Below, piece after piece: positions 17,618 to 27,530 of a DNA stretch of 64,000 nt; within the stretch, counting starts at the first letter, position 1; every line of letters starts with the position of its first letter. A program made the position numbers and the translations under genes. The notes beneath the pieces are model-generated. The model ran no database searches. It had not been told where the DNA came from and worked only from the letters and a program-made list of their open reading frames with translations. The stretch lies in the NCBI RefSeq assembly GCF_900086715.1, contig NZ_FLKH01000011.1:186001-250000 (forward strand), read 5' to 3'. This DNA comes from Gracilibacillus timonensis. GTDB lineage: Bacteria > Bacillota > Bacilli > Bacillales > Amphibacillaceae.

Positions 17618-17746
17618 AAATATCTGTTTTTCGATTGGGAACAGATTAGCTTAGAATATTTCGTTTTCTATGTAGTGTATTTGTTTATTTTTCTGTGATA
17701 GGGAAGCGACTCAGCAAGCCCTGCACTTGGTTTTTACAAACAGTTT

Positions 17747-17770
17747 GTTATACATTCCAAGTGTTATACA
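17747..17770 (+). repeat. Short direct repeat upstream of the TauE/SafE gene
   Basis: GTTATACA occurs twice (17747-17754 and 17763-17770), start to start 16 nt apart, about 25 nt upstream of an extended -10 (TGATACAAT, 17792-17800). The placement suits an activator binding on one helix face. Confidence 0.35.
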
Positions 17771-17838
17771 AAGCGTCTTGAGGTAGGCTTATGATACAAT
17801 AGGGCAGTAGGAAATGAACATGGGGAAAGCGGGTTTAT

Positions 17839-18555
17839 ATGGAGTTCTTCATTTTTATGGTGATTATTTTTCTTGCTTCCATCTTGCAAACTAGTACAGG
17901 TTTTGGTTTTTCTATTTTAGCGACACCATTCCTATTATTATTGTTTCAGCCAATGGAAGCGATTCAAATTAACTTGATTTTGTCATTAGTCATATCGTGT
18001 GCTTTAATTGCGAAGATCAGAAAAGATATAGACATGGGGATTCTTAAGCGTTTTGTGCTAGGGAGTCTGCCAGGCTTATTACTAGGAATATATATTTTCT
18101 TGGCTATGGATATCAATGGTCTGAAGCTTGCTGTTAGTTTGATTATTTTAGTGTTAACCGTGTTGTTGATTGGTAGATGGCGATTGCGTCAAACAAAGAA
18201 ACGCGACCTTGCGATTGGTGGTTTATCGGGAGCTTTTACAACCAGTATTGGGATGCCAGGTCCACCGCTATTGCTCTATTTTTCAGGGACGAATACGATT
18301 AAGGAAACGTTACGAGCCACCACGTTGGGCTATTATCTGTTTATCTATTTTGCCAGTTTGATCGTACAAATCATATTTGCTGGCACGAACCAGACGGTTT
18401 GGTTATCTAGTTTATGGGCATTGCCGGTGGTGGGCATTGGATTAGTAGCTGGTCAATGGTGGTTCAAAAAAATGAGCCCGCGATTCTTTCAAGTGTTGAC
18501 TTACTTATTATTAATCTTCACAGGTATTTACTTATTACTGGAGAGTATAAGATGA
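17839..18555 (+). CDS. TauE/SafE-family membrane transporter
   Basis: A 238-residue, about eight-helix membrane protein with the paired half-repeats typical of TauE/SafE: STGFGFSILATPFLLLL near the N-terminus and GGLSGAFTTSIGMPGPPLLLY in the middle. The family exports sulfite, sulfoacetate or other small organic anions. It is in front of the SDR gene by 50 nt, which suggests shared transcription and a small-acid metabolic link. No direct evidence connects it to the cst locus 12 kb away. Confidence 0.85.
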   Translation: MEFFIFMVIIFLASILQTSTGFGFSILATPFLLLLFQPMEAIQINLILSLVISCALIAKIRKDIDMGILKRFVLGSLPGLLLGIYIFLAMDINGLKLAVSLIILVLTVLLIGRWRLRQTKKRDLAIGGLSGAFTTSIGMPGPPLLLYFSGTNTIKETLRATTLGYYLFIYFASLIVQIIFAGTNQTVWLSSLWALPVVGIGLVAGQWWFKKMSPRFFQVLTYLLLIFTGIYLLLESIR

Positions 18556-18605
18556 AGCGTCTTTATCAGCAGTTTGGCAACAGATAAAGAGAATGGAGGT
18601 AGAAC

Positions 18606-19367
18606 ATGACATATTCCTTAACAGGTAAACTAGCTCTAGTAACTGGTGGCTCTAGAGGATTGGGAAAAAGTATTAGTGGAGCCTTGGCGGCAGCTGGGGC
18701 AACCGTCATTGTCAATTATGCTAATGATGTAGAGAGTGCTGAACAAACGGTGAAGTGGATTCGGGACAATGGCGGTGAGGCGAGAGCCGTGCAGGCAGAT
18801 GTGACCGATGAAGAAGCGGTAGACCAGCTTATTAAGCAAATTGGAGAAGAAACAGGTGGTACGATTGATATCTTGGTTAATAATGCGACCGGAGCTCAGC
18901 CACAATTATCGATTGAAGAGAGCGAATGGACCGATTATGAAGCGCAATTTCGCTTTTTTGTGAAGGCGCCTTTATTACTAACAAAAGCTGTCCTTCCAGG
19001 CATGAAGATGAAGCGGAGTGGTCGTATTATCAATATTGGCAGTGAGGTCGTTCAGCTTGGTAATGCTCGTTTCGCCAATTACGTTACAGCGAAGTCTGCA
19101 CAGTTGGGTATGACGCGGTCATGGGCAAGTGAACTTGGGCCGTTTGGAATTACCGTGAACGTAATTAATCCAGGTTTTATCCCTGTGGAGAAGCACGCAG
19201 AAACCCCAGCAGATGTATTAGCGCAATATCAAAACAATGTCCCGTTGCAGAGAATGGGAGTGCCTGATGATATTGGAAATGCTATTGTCTTTATCGCAGC
19301 GGATGAAGCAAACTTTATCACAGGACAATCGCTGTCTGTTAATGGTGGGAATACATTTGGGGTATAA
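18606..19367 (+). CDS. SDR-family NAD(P)-dependent oxidoreductase
   Basis: A 253-residue classical short-chain dehydrogenase. The cofactor loop VTGGSRGLGKS is at the N-terminus, LVNNATG follows near residue 95, the catalytic serine lies in IINIGSEVV (~140) and the YVTAK active-site pair near 160. The C-terminus ends in the FabG-like NVNPGFIP and SVNGGNTFG pattern. The ribosome-binding site is GGAGGT. The substrate is unknown; with sugar genes around it, a sugar or sugar-acid dehydrogenase is likelier than fatty-acid synthesis. Confidence 0.9.
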   Translation: MTYSLTGKLALVTGGSRGLGKSISGALAAAGATVIVNYANDVESAEQTVKWIRDNGGEARAVQADVTDEEAVDQLIKQIGEETGGTIDILVNNATGAQPQLSIEESEWTDYEAQFRFFVKAPLLLTKAVLPGMKMKRSGRIINIGSEVVQLGNARFANYVTAKSAQLGMTRSWASELGPFGITVNVINPGFIPVEKHAETPADVLAQYQNNVPLQRMGVPDDIGNAIVFIAADEANFITGQSLSVNGGNTFGV

Positions 19368-19527
19368 GTCTTAACATAGAATAGGATAGATAAAGTAAAA
19401 TATATCAAGGCTTATTTTTTAGCCTCTGCTAATGTCTATTCGTTGCACAGGATGCGGCTCATGGATGTTTGGCGGATAATTGCATCGAAAAAAATGCGTC
19501 AACATATAATAGAAAGGTTGAATCGAA

Positions 19528-20355
19528 ATGGAATTAGGTATTCTGACAGATACCATCAAACGTGATTCGATAGAAGAGACCTTGGAAGTGATCAACTCGT
19601 ATGGTTTGCATTATATTCAGCTAGATTTAACAAGTGCTGGCCTCTCTACCATGCCGGAAAAAATTGAGGTAGAGATGGTCAAAAGAATCAAAGATGCTGC
19701 TCAAGAAAATGATATTACGATTAGCGCAGTTTCTGGTACTTTCAATATGTCCCATCCTGATGAGAATGTGAGACGGGCTGGTTTGGAGCGGTTGGAAAGC
19801 CTTGCCGTAACGACCAAATCAATGGGTTCCTCCGTAATTACTTTGTGTACAGGAACAAGGGATGAGGAAAATATGTGGAGGTGGCATCCGGATAATAATA
19901 CGCCAGAGGCTTGGCGTGATATGTCGGATTGTTTGAGACAAGCTTTGGATATTGCAGCAGAGCATGATGTTATCCTAGCTATTGAAACAGAGGCCTCCAA
20001 TGTGGTGAACACAGCAGCGCGTTGTAGAAAAATATTGGATCAAATGCAGTCGCCTCACTTGAAGGTGATTATGGATGCTGCCAACTTGTTTCAACTTAAT
20101 CAATATGATCAAATGCAAGCTACCATTCAAGAAGGATTTGATTTATTAGGGGAAGAAGTGGTTCTTTCTCATGCGAAGGATCTCTCTGCCGAACCAGGAC
20201 GGAGTTTTGTTGCAGCAGGAGAAGGGATTCTTGATTATGATTATTACCTCGCACAGTTGGCTCAGGGATATGATCATATTCCGTTAATTATGCATGGATT
20301 ATCGGAAGCACAGATCCATAAGAGTATGGAATTTTTAAAACAACATATGATTTAG
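19528..20355 (+). CDS. Sugar phosphate isomerase/epimerase-fold protein (AP_endonuc_2)
   Basis: A 275-residue TIM-barrel protein of the xylose-isomerase-like AP_endonuc_2 superfamily. Metal-site residues visible are Glu in AIETEASN (~152), Asp in VIMDAANLF (~184) and His in LSHAKDLS (~213). The last strand reads LIMHGLSE, where relatives usually have a ligand glutamate, so the site may be altered. The start ATG follows GAAAGG. It lies just upstream of the LacI regulator and fuc operon and may act on a related keto-sugar. Its substrate cannot be assigned. Confidence 0.82.
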   Translation: MELGILTDTIKRDSIEETLEVINSYGLHYIQLDLTSAGLSTMPEKIEVEMVKRIKDAAQENDITISAVSGTFNMSHPDENVRRAGLERLESLAVTTKSMGSSVITLCTGTRDEENMWRWHPDNNTPEAWRDMSDCLRQALDIAAEHDVILAIETEASNVVNTAARCRKILDQMQSPHLKVIMDAANLFQLNQYDQMQATIQEGFDLLGEEVVLSHAKDLSAEPGRSFVAAGEGILDYDYYLAQLAQGYDHIPLIMHGLSEAQIHKSMEFLKQHMI

Positions 20356-20491
20356 CAAGAAAAAAGGCGCCGTCGTACAGGTTGATCTGCTGTACAACCA
20401 GTCGCCTGCATGATGATTGTGCTAGGTAATAGTTCCATCTTTTAGCAAGCTATTTTGTTTATTTGTTATAAAATAAGATAGCACATTTCAA

Positions 20492-20507
20492 TTGTTACCG
20501 ATAACAA
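20492..20507. promoter_or_regulatory. LacI-family operator in the regulator promoter
   Basis: TTGTTACCGATAACAA has TTGTTA/TAACAA arms and a central CG, the standard LacI-family layout. Its left arm is the -35 of the adjacent promoter, so autorepression is expected. Confidence 0.75.
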
Positions 20508-20520
20508 ATAGTGATATAAT
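20492..20520 (+). promoter_or_regulatory. Promoter of the LacI-family regulator gene
   Basis: TTGTTA (20492-20497), 17-nt spacer, TATAAT (20515-20520), overlapping the operator. The regulator ATG is about 116 nt downstream. Confidence 0.7.
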
Positions 20521-20635
20521 AAAAATTATCTCTATTCTATGTAAATACGTGAAATTCACAAGAATCATAGTCAATCCTTGCAATCTCGTTATGTTATCGC
20601 TATCCTTGAGGATATAACGTACATAGAATGGGGCT

Positions 20636-21661
20636 ATGGATATGGTAACAATTTATGATATTGCGAAGAATGCCAATGTTTCACCGATGACGGTATCCCG
20701 AGTGATCAATAACTCGGCTAATATCAAGGCAACCACAAGAAAGAAGGTGGAGAGGGCCATTGCTGAATTGGGTTATATACCAAATGCAGCAGCAAGAAGC
20801 CTTACCTCGAACCAAACGAAGACCTTAGGGCTCATGTTACCAGATATTACGAACCCTTTTTTCTCTAAAATTGCCAGAGGGGTAGAAGATATGGCGGTAG
20901 AGAGAGGTTATCGTGTGTTAATTAGTAATACCGATGAAGACAGTCAAAAAGAGATCAACTATATTGACATGATGATCTCGGCTAGGGTCGATGGTGTATT
21001 GTTGGCACCTACTAGTGACACAACGATTAATCAGATTGAACGATTGAGGCAGCATGATATTCCAGTGGTATTGCTTGACCGAACCATTGAAGGGTTTTCT
21101 GGGGATTATGTGATTGGTGATAGTTATGCAGGAAGCCAACAGCTTGTGCAGCACTTGATTGATGGAGGCCATCGAAATATTTCCTTAATTAATGGACCAT
21201 CTAATGTGTCAACGGCAAGAGAGCGTGCCCGAGGTTATTTGGAGACGCTTGAGAAAAACGGGTTGGAGCAGTATGAACATTATCTTTCGGAATTAGATTA
21301 TAAGCATGCGCAAGAAGGTAAGGCCAAAAAAATTCTCGAACGTTTATGGAGTCTTGATCCAGATCAGCGCCCTACCGCTATCTTTGCAGCGAATAACTTT
21401 ATCGCCGTGAGTTTGATTAGAACCTTGCGGGAGATGGGGCTAAGCGTGCCAAAGGATATATCGGTGGTTTGCTTTGATGAGGTAGAGCCTGTGGTGTATT
21501 TTGATCCTTTCTTTACAGTATCTGCTCAGCCAGCCACTGAATTCGGTCGAGTGGGGATCCAGCTGCTCATTGATCGGGTGGAAAATAAAGAGATGGATGA
21601 AGCAAAAAAAATCGTCCTTCAGCCAGAGATTCACATCCGCAAATCAACATTAAAAAGATAG
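20636..21661 (+). CDS. LacI-family transcriptional regulator, probable fucose-operon repressor
   Basis: A 341-residue LacI/GalR protein. Residues ~4-55 are the helix-turn-helix and hinge helix (TIYDIAKNANVSPMTVSRVI, then NAAARSL). Residues ~62-335 are a periplasmic-binding-protein-like effector domain (TLGLMLPDITNPFFSKIARG). A start six bases later at a second ATG is also possible. Palindromes with a central CG lie in its own promoter and immediately in front of the fuc operon, so it probably represses both. The effector is likely L-fucose, fuculose or a phosphorylated product; this is inference from context. Confidence 0.9.
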   Translation: MDMVTIYDIAKNANVSPMTVSRVINNSANIKATTRKKVERAIAELGYIPNAAARSLTSNQTKTLGLMLPDITNPFFSKIARGVEDMAVERGYRVLISNTDEDSQKEINYIDMMISARVDGVLLAPTSDTTINQIERLRQHDIPVVLLDRTIEGFSGDYVIGDSYAGSQQLVQHLIDGGHRNISLINGPSNVSTARERARGYLETLEKNGLEQYEHYLSELDYKHAQEGKAKKILERLWSLDPDQRPTAIFAANNFIAVSLIRTLREMGLSVPKDISVVCFDEVEPVVYFDPFFTVSAQPATEFGRVGIQLLIDRVENKEMDEAKKIVLQPEIHIRKSTLKR

Positions 21662-21667
21662 GCAAGC

Positions 21668-21713
21668 AGAGGGGCAGGAACGTCGCCCCTTTCATCGGTT
21701 TTGTAACCGTTTT
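21668..21713 (+). terminator. Probable terminator after the LacI gene (tandem hairpins)
   Basis: AGGGGC/GCCCCT stem followed by TTTC, then a second small stem CGGTT/AACCG followed by TTTT. Together they would separate the regulator transcript from the fuc operon. Confidence 0.5.
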
Positions 21714-21753
21714 ATCCATTGCGTTCAACATGATGAAAGGTGTCTCATTTTAT

Positions 21754-21765
21754 GTTACCGGTAAC
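21754..21765. promoter_or_regulatory. LacI-family operator in front of the fuc operon
   Basis: GTTACCGGTAAC is a perfect 12-bp palindrome with a central CG, 35 nt upstream of the aldolase start and just downstream of a plausible TTCAAC/TTTTAT promoter. It shares its GTTACC half-site with the operator at 20492. Confidence 0.75.
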
Positions 21766-21800
21766 GAATGTATCGTGCATTAATAAGGAGGGGGATGTAA

Positions 21801-22451
21801 ATGAACCATGTAAGAGAACAATTGGGTTTATACGCAAAGAAGCTTGTACAATCCGGACTGGTAGTAGGGGCTGGAGGGAATTTAAGTATGCGGGAAGGGG
21901 AATACATGTATCTTTCTCCAAGCGGCTTTGATCTACAAGAAATTGGTGAGGATCAATGGGTGAAGGTGCACATTGATTCTGGTGAGATACATGGTGATTT
22001 AAAGCCATCTTCAGAGATCCTCATGCATCTGGCATGTTTTCGAAAAAGGCCAGATATTGATTCTGTTTTACATGCGCATCCTAGTTATTCTGTTGGGGTT
22101 TCTTCTGCAGGTCAGGAGATACCGAGTATGTTTCCGGATTTTCCAGCCATGATTAAGCAAGTAAGGTACTTAGAATATATGATTCCGACCACCCATGTAT
22201 TAGCAGATGCTGTTGCAGATGTGGTGGAAGAAACCGATGTGATTGTTATGCGGAATCATGGGGTATTAACCGTAGGGAAATCGATCAAAGAAGCCTATTT
22301 TTTTATGCAATTAGTAGAAGAAGCGGCTAAGGTCTTCACGATTTCAAGCACAGTGGGCACGCCACGACTATTATCGACGGAAGAGTGCGAAGACCTGCGT
22401 AATCTTTCCAGTGAAAAGTATCGAGCCAAATTGTTGAAGGATGAGGGATAA
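21801..22451 (+). CDS. fucA: L-fuculose-1-phosphate aldolase (class II aldolase family)
   Basis: A 216-residue protein, the size of FucA. Zinc-site histidines are visible in LHAHPSYS and in RNHGVLTVG, and the catalytic glutamate in PSSEILMH. NLSMREGEYMYLSPSG is the phosphate-binding region. It cleaves fuculose-1-phosphate to dihydroxyacetone phosphate and L-lactaldehyde. Co-transcription with fucI and an FGGY kinase supports fucose over rhamnose, although rhamnulose- and ribulose-phosphate aldolases share the fold. The ATG follows AAGGAGGGGG, and the gene overlaps the start region of the kinase. Confidence 0.87.
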   Translation: MNHVREQLGLYAKKLVQSGLVVGAGGNLSMREGEYMYLSPSGFDLQEIGEDQWVKVHIDSGEIHGDLKPSSEILMHLACFRKRPDIDSVLHAHPSYSVGVSSAGQEIPSMFPDFPAMIKQVRYLEYMIPTTHVLADAVADVVEETDVIVMRNHGVLTVGKSIKEAYFFMQLVEEAAKVFTISSTVGTPRLLSTEECEDLRNLSSEKYRAKLLKDEG

Positions 22452-22452
22452 C

Positions 22453-23928
22453 ATGAAGAAGATATGGGCATTTGACATAGGTGCTTCTAATGGAAGACTG
22501 ATGCTAAGTAGCTTCAACGGGGAAAAAATGTATATGGAGGAGATACACCGGTTTGATAATCACCCTGTTCATGTAACAGGCCATGACTATTGGGATATTC
22601 TTCATATCTTCTCAGAGATGAAAAGAGCCATGCAAATTAGTTTACAAAAAGGGCATACCAATATTGAAAGTATGGGAATCGATACATGGGGAGTGGACTT
22701 TGGCCTGCTTGCAGAAACGGGAGAGTTATTAATGAATCCATACAGCTATCGAAACCCTCGTAATCAGCAGGCAATGGAAGAGGCGTTACAATGGATTAGT
22801 TCAGAGGAATTATTTCGTTTAACCGGAGTGGAGACGGCGGCGATTAATACCCTATTTCAATTGTATGCGATCCAGAAAGAGCATCCAGCATTATTAGAAC
22901 AGGCCGAGACCTTATTACTGACGCCGAGCTTATTGTCTTATTTATTCAGTGGTGAGAAATACAATGAGTTTACGATCAGTTCAACCACGCAAATGCTTGC
23001 TATAAGAGGAAGGAAGTGGGAGACTTCCATCTTGGAACAGCTAGATATTCCGACCCACATACTGACTCCATTAGTCGAATCGGCGACCATCGCTGGGGAG
23101 ACATTGCCAGCTATTAATCAGGAATTGCAGATGGATGCGATCAAGGTCGTCCATGTAGCCGGACATGACACAGCCAGTGCTTTGGCCGCACTACCATTAG
23201 CAGATGTCCCATCCGTCTTTATGAGCTGTGGTACCTGGGTGTTGATTGGCGTACCTATAGCTGAGGCTGTTACTGATATCAAAGCAATGCAATGGGGATT
23301 TACCAATGAAGGGACGATCGATGGTGGTGCGCGGTTACAGAAAAACAACATGGGCATGTGGCTGTTGCAGCAGTGTCGCAAGGTGTGGGAAAGACAAGGA
23401 ACGGTCACTGATTTTGATCGTGAAAATAGATGTTTTATAGATGCACCACCCTTTCGTTCGTTGATTAACCCGGATGATCCGCGATTTTTCAATCCAGATA
23501 ATATGGTGGAGGAAATCCAGCATTTTTGTCGCGAGACTGCTCAGCCGGTCCCGGAAACACAAGGCGAGATGATCCGCTGCATTTTAGAAAGTCTGGCTCT
23601 GAAATACAATTGGGTCATTCAGCGATTAGAACAGCTTACAAGAGAAAAATTGAACCGTATACATATGGGAGGTGGAGCCATTCGTAATCAGCACTTATGT
23701 CAATTAACCGCAAATGCCACCGGGCGGGAAGTGGTGGCAGGACCTATTGAAGCAAGTTCTATTGGAAATGCGATCGCACAATGGATAGCGTTAGGGGAAA
23801 TAGCTGATATGCAAGAAGCGCGAGAAGTCATTCAGCATTCTTTTCCAGTGACACATTATTACCCCGAAGATTCAGCAGAATGGCAACAGGTGTATCAACG
23901 CTTTACTCAATATATAGAAGAATCGTAG
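22453..23928 (+). CDS. FGGY-family kinase: L-fuculokinase by context, rhamnulokinase by sequence type
   Basis: A 491-residue sugar kinase. The ATG at 22453 follows GAGGG within the end of the aldolase gene and starts [18 protein letters not shown]; the ATG at 22441 has no spacing for a ribosome-binding site. The nucleotide motif FDIGASNGR, the catalytic base region [10 protein letters not shown] and the C-terminal MGGGAIRN are seen. The N-terminal pattern resembles RhaB rather than enteric FucK. Between fucA and fucI it must phosphorylate L-fuculose, perhaps also rhamnulose. It is the second gene of the fuc operon. Confidence 0.88.
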   Translation: MKKIWAFDIGASNGRLMLSSFNGEKMYMEEIHRFDNHPVHVTGHDYWDILHIFSEMKRAMQISLQKGHTNIESMGIDTWGVDFGLLAETGELLMNPYSYRNPRNQQAMEEALQWISSEELFRLTGVETAAINTLFQLYAIQKEHPALLEQAETLLLTPSLLSYLFSGEKYNEFTISSTTQMLAIRGRKWETSILEQLDIPTHILTPLVESATIAGETLPAINQELQMDAIKVVHVAGHDTASALAALPLADVPSVFMSCGTWVLIGVPIAEAVTDIKAMQWGFTNEGTIDGGARLQKNNMGMWLLQQCRKVWERQGTVTDFDRENRCFIDAPPFRSLINPDDPRFFNPDNMVEEIQHFCRETAQPVPETQGEMIRCILESLALKYNWVIQRLEQLTREKLNRIHMGGGAIRNQHLCQLTANATGREVVAGPIEASSIGNAIAQWIALGEIADMQEAREVIQHSFPVTHYYPEDSAEWQQVYQRFTQYIEES

Positions 23929-23941
23929 AGGAGGAAGAAAA

Positions 23942-25729
23942 ATGACAGCAACTAGCAGATGGATAGGAGAAATGCCGAAAATCGGAATTCGTCCGACAAT
24001 TGATGGAAGAAGAAAGGGAGTACGGGAATCGTTAGAAGAGAAAACGATGACCATGGCAAAAACCGTAGCGCAATTACTAGCTGACAATCTGCATTATAAC
24101 AATGGAGAGCCAATTCAGACGGTAATTGCTGATACTTGTATTGGAGGCGTAGCGGAGGCTGCACAGGCAAAAGCCAAATTTGATAAAGAAAATGTTGGCG
24201 TTACCATTACGGTTACTCCTTGCTGGTGTTATGGTTCTGAAACAATGGATATGAACCCGAATCGACCGAATGCCATCTGGGGTTTTAATGGAACCGAACG
24301 CCCAGGAGCCGTTTATTTAGCAGCTGTTTTGGCGGCGCATAATCAGAAGGGTATTCCTGCTTTTGGTATATATGGTCATGATGTGCAAGACATTGAGGAT
24401 CAGAGTATACCTGCCGATGTGACAGAGAAGCTACTCCGTTTCGCACGTGCTGGGATAGCGGTGGCTATGTTGAAGGATAAATCATACTTGTCGATTGGTT
24501 CGGTGTCGATGGGGATTGCTGGCAGTATGGTGAATGAAGAGTTTTTCCAAGAATATTTAGGCATGCGTAATGAATATGTTGATATGTCAGAATTAACTCG
24601 CCGGGTAGAGGAAGAGATTTATGATAAAGAGGAATTTGCCCAAGCCTATACTTGGATAAAACAAAACGGTGTGTTTGGATCAGATATTAACCAGGAAGAA
24701 AACAAACGTACAGACGAGCAAAAAGATGCCGATTTACAAATGAACATTAAAATGACCTTGATCGTCAGGGATTTGATGGAGGGTAATCCAAAGCTTGCGG
24801 AGATGGGCTTTGAAGAAGAGGCAATGGGACATCATGCTATCGCATCTGGTTTCCAAGGGCAGAGGCAATGGACTGACCATTTTCCTAATGGTGATTTTAT
24901 GGAGGCAATCTTAAACTCTTCCTTCGATTGGAATGGTATTCGCGCACCGTATATGGTAGCAACTGAAAATGACACTTTAAATGCAGCCACCATGCTGTTT
25001 GGTCATTTATTAACCAACCGTGCACAGATTTTTGCCGATGTGCGTACGTATTGGAGCCCTGAGGCAGTGAAGCGTGTAACCGATCATAGCTTAGCAGGAC
25101 ATGCCGAGCAAGGGGTTATTCATTTATTAAATTCAGGTGCAGCGGCATTAGACGGGACCGGTGAACAAAAAGTCGATGGTCAGCCAGTCATGAAGCCGTT
25201 CTGGAACATTACAGAAGAGGAAGCAGACAAATGCATGCAAGCAACCGAGTGGCGCCCAGCCAATACGGAGTATTTCCGTGGTGGGGGATTCTCCAGTAAT
25301 TTTAAAACAAAGGGAGAAATGCCAGTTACGATTGCCCGTGTTAATTTAATCAAAGGATTAGGCCCAGTGCTGCAGCTCGCAGAAGGATATACCGTTGACC
25401 TGCCGGATAAGGTGCATGCCACATTAAATGACCGTACTGATCCAACATGGCCAACCACATGGTTTGTACCTAGGCTAACCGGTGAAGGAGCATTTCGTGA
25501 TGTGTATTCCGTGATGAACAATTGGGGAGCCAATCATTGTGCAGTCAGCTATGGTCATATTGGAGCCGATCTCCTTACCCTTGCTTCCATGCTCCGTATT
25601 CCAGTGAATATGCACAATGTACAGGAAGAAGCCATCTTCCGTCCAAGTGCTTGGAATATGTTTGGTACGAATGACTTAGAAGGAGCGGATTATCGGGCAT
25701 GTCAGACGTATGGGCCGTTGTATAAATAG
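23942..25729 (+). CDS. fucI: L-fucose isomerase
   Basis: A 595-residue protein, the family's normal length, with near-invariant FucI segments: [50 protein letters not shown] and [11 protein letters not shown]. Manganese-site residues known from E. coli FucI are present: Glu in VATENDTLN, Asp in [11 protein letters not shown] and His in the SYGHIGAD region. It interconverts L-fucose and L-fuculose (also D-arabinose) in the cytoplasm as a hexamer. It begins 13 nt after the kinase behind GAGGAGG and is the last gene before a strong terminator. Confidence 0.97.
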   Translation: MTATSRWIGEMPKIGIRPTIDGRRKGVRESLEEKTMTMAKTVAQLLADNLHYNNGEPIQTVIADTCIGGVAEAAQAKAKFDKENVGVTITVTPCWCYGSETMDMNPNRPNAIWGFNGTERPGAVYLAAVLAAHNQKGIPAFGIYGHDVQDIEDQSIPADVTEKLLRFARAGIAVAMLKDKSYLSIGSVSMGIAGSMVNEEFFQEYLGMRNEYVDMSELTRRVEEEIYDKEEFAQAYTWIKQNGVFGSDINQEENKRTDEQKDADLQMNIKMTLIVRDLMEGNPKLAEMGFEEEAMGHHAIASGFQGQRQWTDHFPNGDFMEAILNSSFDWNGIRAPYMVATENDTLNAATMLFGHLLTNRAQIFADVRTYWSPEAVKRVTDHSLAGHAEQGVIHLLNSGAAALDGTGEQKVDGQPVMKPFWNITEEEADKCMQATEWRPANTEYFRGGGFSSNFKTKGEMPVTIARVNLIKGLGPVLQLAEGYTVDLPDKVHATLNDRTDPTWPTTWFVPRLTGEGAFRDVYSVMNNWGANHCAVSYGHIGADLLTLASMLRIPVNMHNVQEEAIFRPSAWNMFGTNDLEGADYRACQTYGPLYK

Positions 25730-25805
25730 AAAAAATATAATTCCAGACGGATATAAGCGGCAGCATCATGATAAGTTATTGCAAGAATGAACGTTGTAGC
25801 AAAGT

Positions 25806-25843
25806 AAAAAGTAGTACAGCCAAGCTTGGCTGTACTACTTTTT
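25806..25843. terminator. Bidirectional terminator between fucI and the TPR lipoprotein
   Basis: A perfect 38-bp palindrome centred on AAGCTT: AAAAA, a GTAGTACAGCC arm, its complement and TTTTT. With A and T tracts on opposite sides it can terminate both converging transcripts. Confidence 0.95.
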
Positions 25844-25851
25844 AGTGTGCG

Positions 25852-26823
25852 TTACTCCGTCAACTGAATAAACGTCTCATCTTCATAAACCGGTTCTAGT
25901 AATGGATCACTGTAGGCAACATCTCGTAACTCAGAATTTAAGGCAATCGCCTCTTCCAAATTTGCAAGACCATCGTCTGTATTGCCTTGTTGAATAAGTG
26001 CCACGCTCAGACCATAGAATCCGACACCCTCTTCAGGAAACTGTTCGGTCATATCGGTATAAAAAGCCTCTGCCTCTTCCAATTTACCTGCGTAAGTAAG
26101 CATTAATCCTTTATAGTCCATATTGTCTATTTCACGTTCAGGTTCTAATTCAATCAGTTTTTCAATATAGGGAATGGTGCCCTCATAGTTTTCCGCTAAG
26201 TCATTGGAATAAACAAGGTACCGAAGTGCGTCAATATCTTCTGGATATGTTTGTAAGTAATCCTCTAGAAAAGGAATGCTTTCCTCATATCTTTCTAAGA
26301 AATAAAGGGATACCCCTTTTCCGTACAAGGCATAAGGTGCGGTTGGATCTATTTCCAACGCCTTGTTGTAGTATTCTAAGGCTTTTTCATCTCTTTCTAA
26401 CATGGAATGTGCATTGCCCATATTGATAAATTGCTCAGGTTCATCTTCACTAATATCAATCGCCTTTTGGGCAGCGACAATTGCTTGTTCATACTCATCT
26501 AGCTCATTTAACGATAAGGCTAGATTCGTATAAGCGCTGTCTGATTGGTCATCAATCTCCACCGCTTCTTCTAATGTTTCTTGGGCTTCTTCATAGCGTT
26601 CCAATTCATTTAAAATATAGCCTTTCTCATTGAGCAGATAAGCATCCTCTGGGTAATCGGACAATCGTTCATTCACATCGACCAGTGCAGTTTCAAATTC
26701 TCCTTGTTGATACCAATTATCATAATCTTCCCTTGAAAAGGAAGTATCCGTTGAACTAAGCAGACTACAGCCTGTCATGATGAAAAGTAATAAAGTGCTT
26801 AAGATGAATGTTTTTTGTCTCAT
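25852..26823 (-). CDS. TPR-repeat lipoprotein
   Basis: A 323-residue protein. The start at 26823 is chosen because GGGGGAAAAC precedes it and it begins with a signal peptide MRQKTFIL ending in the lipobox MTGC with Cys-19; the longer frame adds 15 residues with no ribosome-binding site. From about residue 40 to the end there are seven or eight tetratricopeptide repeats (for example NEKGYILNELERYEEAQ and INMGNAHSMLERDEKALEYY). Such proteins scaffold complexes at the outer membrane face. No specific partner is evident; it is transcribed against the fuc operon. Confidence 0.9.
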   Translation of the reverse strand: MRQKTFILSTLLLFIMTGCSLLSSTDTSFSREDYDNWYQQGEFETALVDVNERLSDYPEDAYLLNEKGYILNELERYEEAQETLEEAVEIDDQSDSAYTNLALSLNELDEYEQAIVAAQKAIDISEDEPEQFINMGNAHSMLERDEKALEYYNKALEIDPTAPYALYGKGVSLYFLERYEESIPFLEDYLQTYPEDIDALRYLVYSNDLAENYEGTIPYIEKLIELEPEREIDNMDYKGLMLTYAGKLEEAEAFYTDMTEQFPEEGVGFYGLSVALIQQGNTDDGLANLEEAIALNSELRDVAYSDPLLEPVYEDETFIQLTE

Positions 26824-27530
26824 GTTTTCCCCCTGGATAAGCATTGAAATTAATTTGCAAAAGAACAATATATATTGTAATACAAATGAAATATAAAAGG
26901 AAGTATTATATACAATAAAAGTATTAATGAATCAATGTGAGCATAGTGTACACTTCATTATCTTCAAGTGCTTCTTTCATACTTAGATTATTTAGATTGA
27001 TTAGTATTTGTTTTTTAAAAAACTTTATGGTATCATCAATTTCATTATTTTTTTCAACAGTTAGGTTTATGAAAAACTAATTATCCATATGATTGGCTTT
27101 TGAAGGAAACCATGCCTGACTAGTTATGATGAAGGATAATAAATATTAATAACACATTTCACATATAGGTAAAACAATACATATCAACAATTTTTGAAAG
27201 CGGTATCACTAGTGGGTTTGTATTGAAGTAAAAGTAATAGTGACAATTTAAAACAAAAACAACATATTGATAACGCTTACTTTTATCGTTATGATGAGGA
27301 CAGTTAATAAATTGAAAAATAGAAAAGGAGGGATGCAAATTATTTACTGGTAAACTGAATTTTGTTGTAGTTAAACAATAAAGTAAGAATTAGTTATCAC
27401 ATGTTCTTAGTATTTAAAAAGCAGATTAGAATCCCTTGTTTCAATTGCTATTTCTAAGAATAGAACGATCAATTGGCATTAATTGTTTAATTTTAGGATT
27501 ATACAGGCTAGTCCTGTTTAAGGAGTTGAT
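26824..27530. other. Intergenic region of about 700 bases: promoter region and long 5' leader
   Basis: Very AT-rich DNA between the divergent TPR lipoprotein and the solute-binding-protein gene. It holds an ACAATATATATTGT palindrome (26865-26878) in the likely TPR promoter, a promoter with a cre-like site at 27267-27295, and a leader of roughly 230 nt before a small open frame. An AGGAGGG directly abutting an ATG at 27333 opens only six codons and has no spacing, so I do not call it a gene. Confidence 0.5.
27267..27295 (+). promoter_or_regulatory. Promoter with cre-like site for the orphan SBP-GH3-GH38 genes
   Basis: TTGATA (27267-27272), 17-nt spacer, TATGAT (27290-27295). TTGATAACGCTTACT (27267-27281) fits the cre consensus with one mismatch and covers the -35, so CcpA binding would block initiation. 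Confidence 0.65.

Noticed and set aside
20360-20415. Terminator after the isomerase gene at 20.3 kb
   Set aside because: GTACAG/CTGTAC and GGCG/CGCC can pair with internal loops, but there is no T tract and the stem is broken.
25180-25533. 117-codon minus-strand frame inside fucI
   Set aside because: It is a shadow of a highly conserved enzyme gene and its translation has no recognisable character.
27333-27350. Six-codon frame after a strong AGGAGGG
   Set aside because: The ribosome-binding sequence abuts the ATG with no spacer and the frame ends after six codons.
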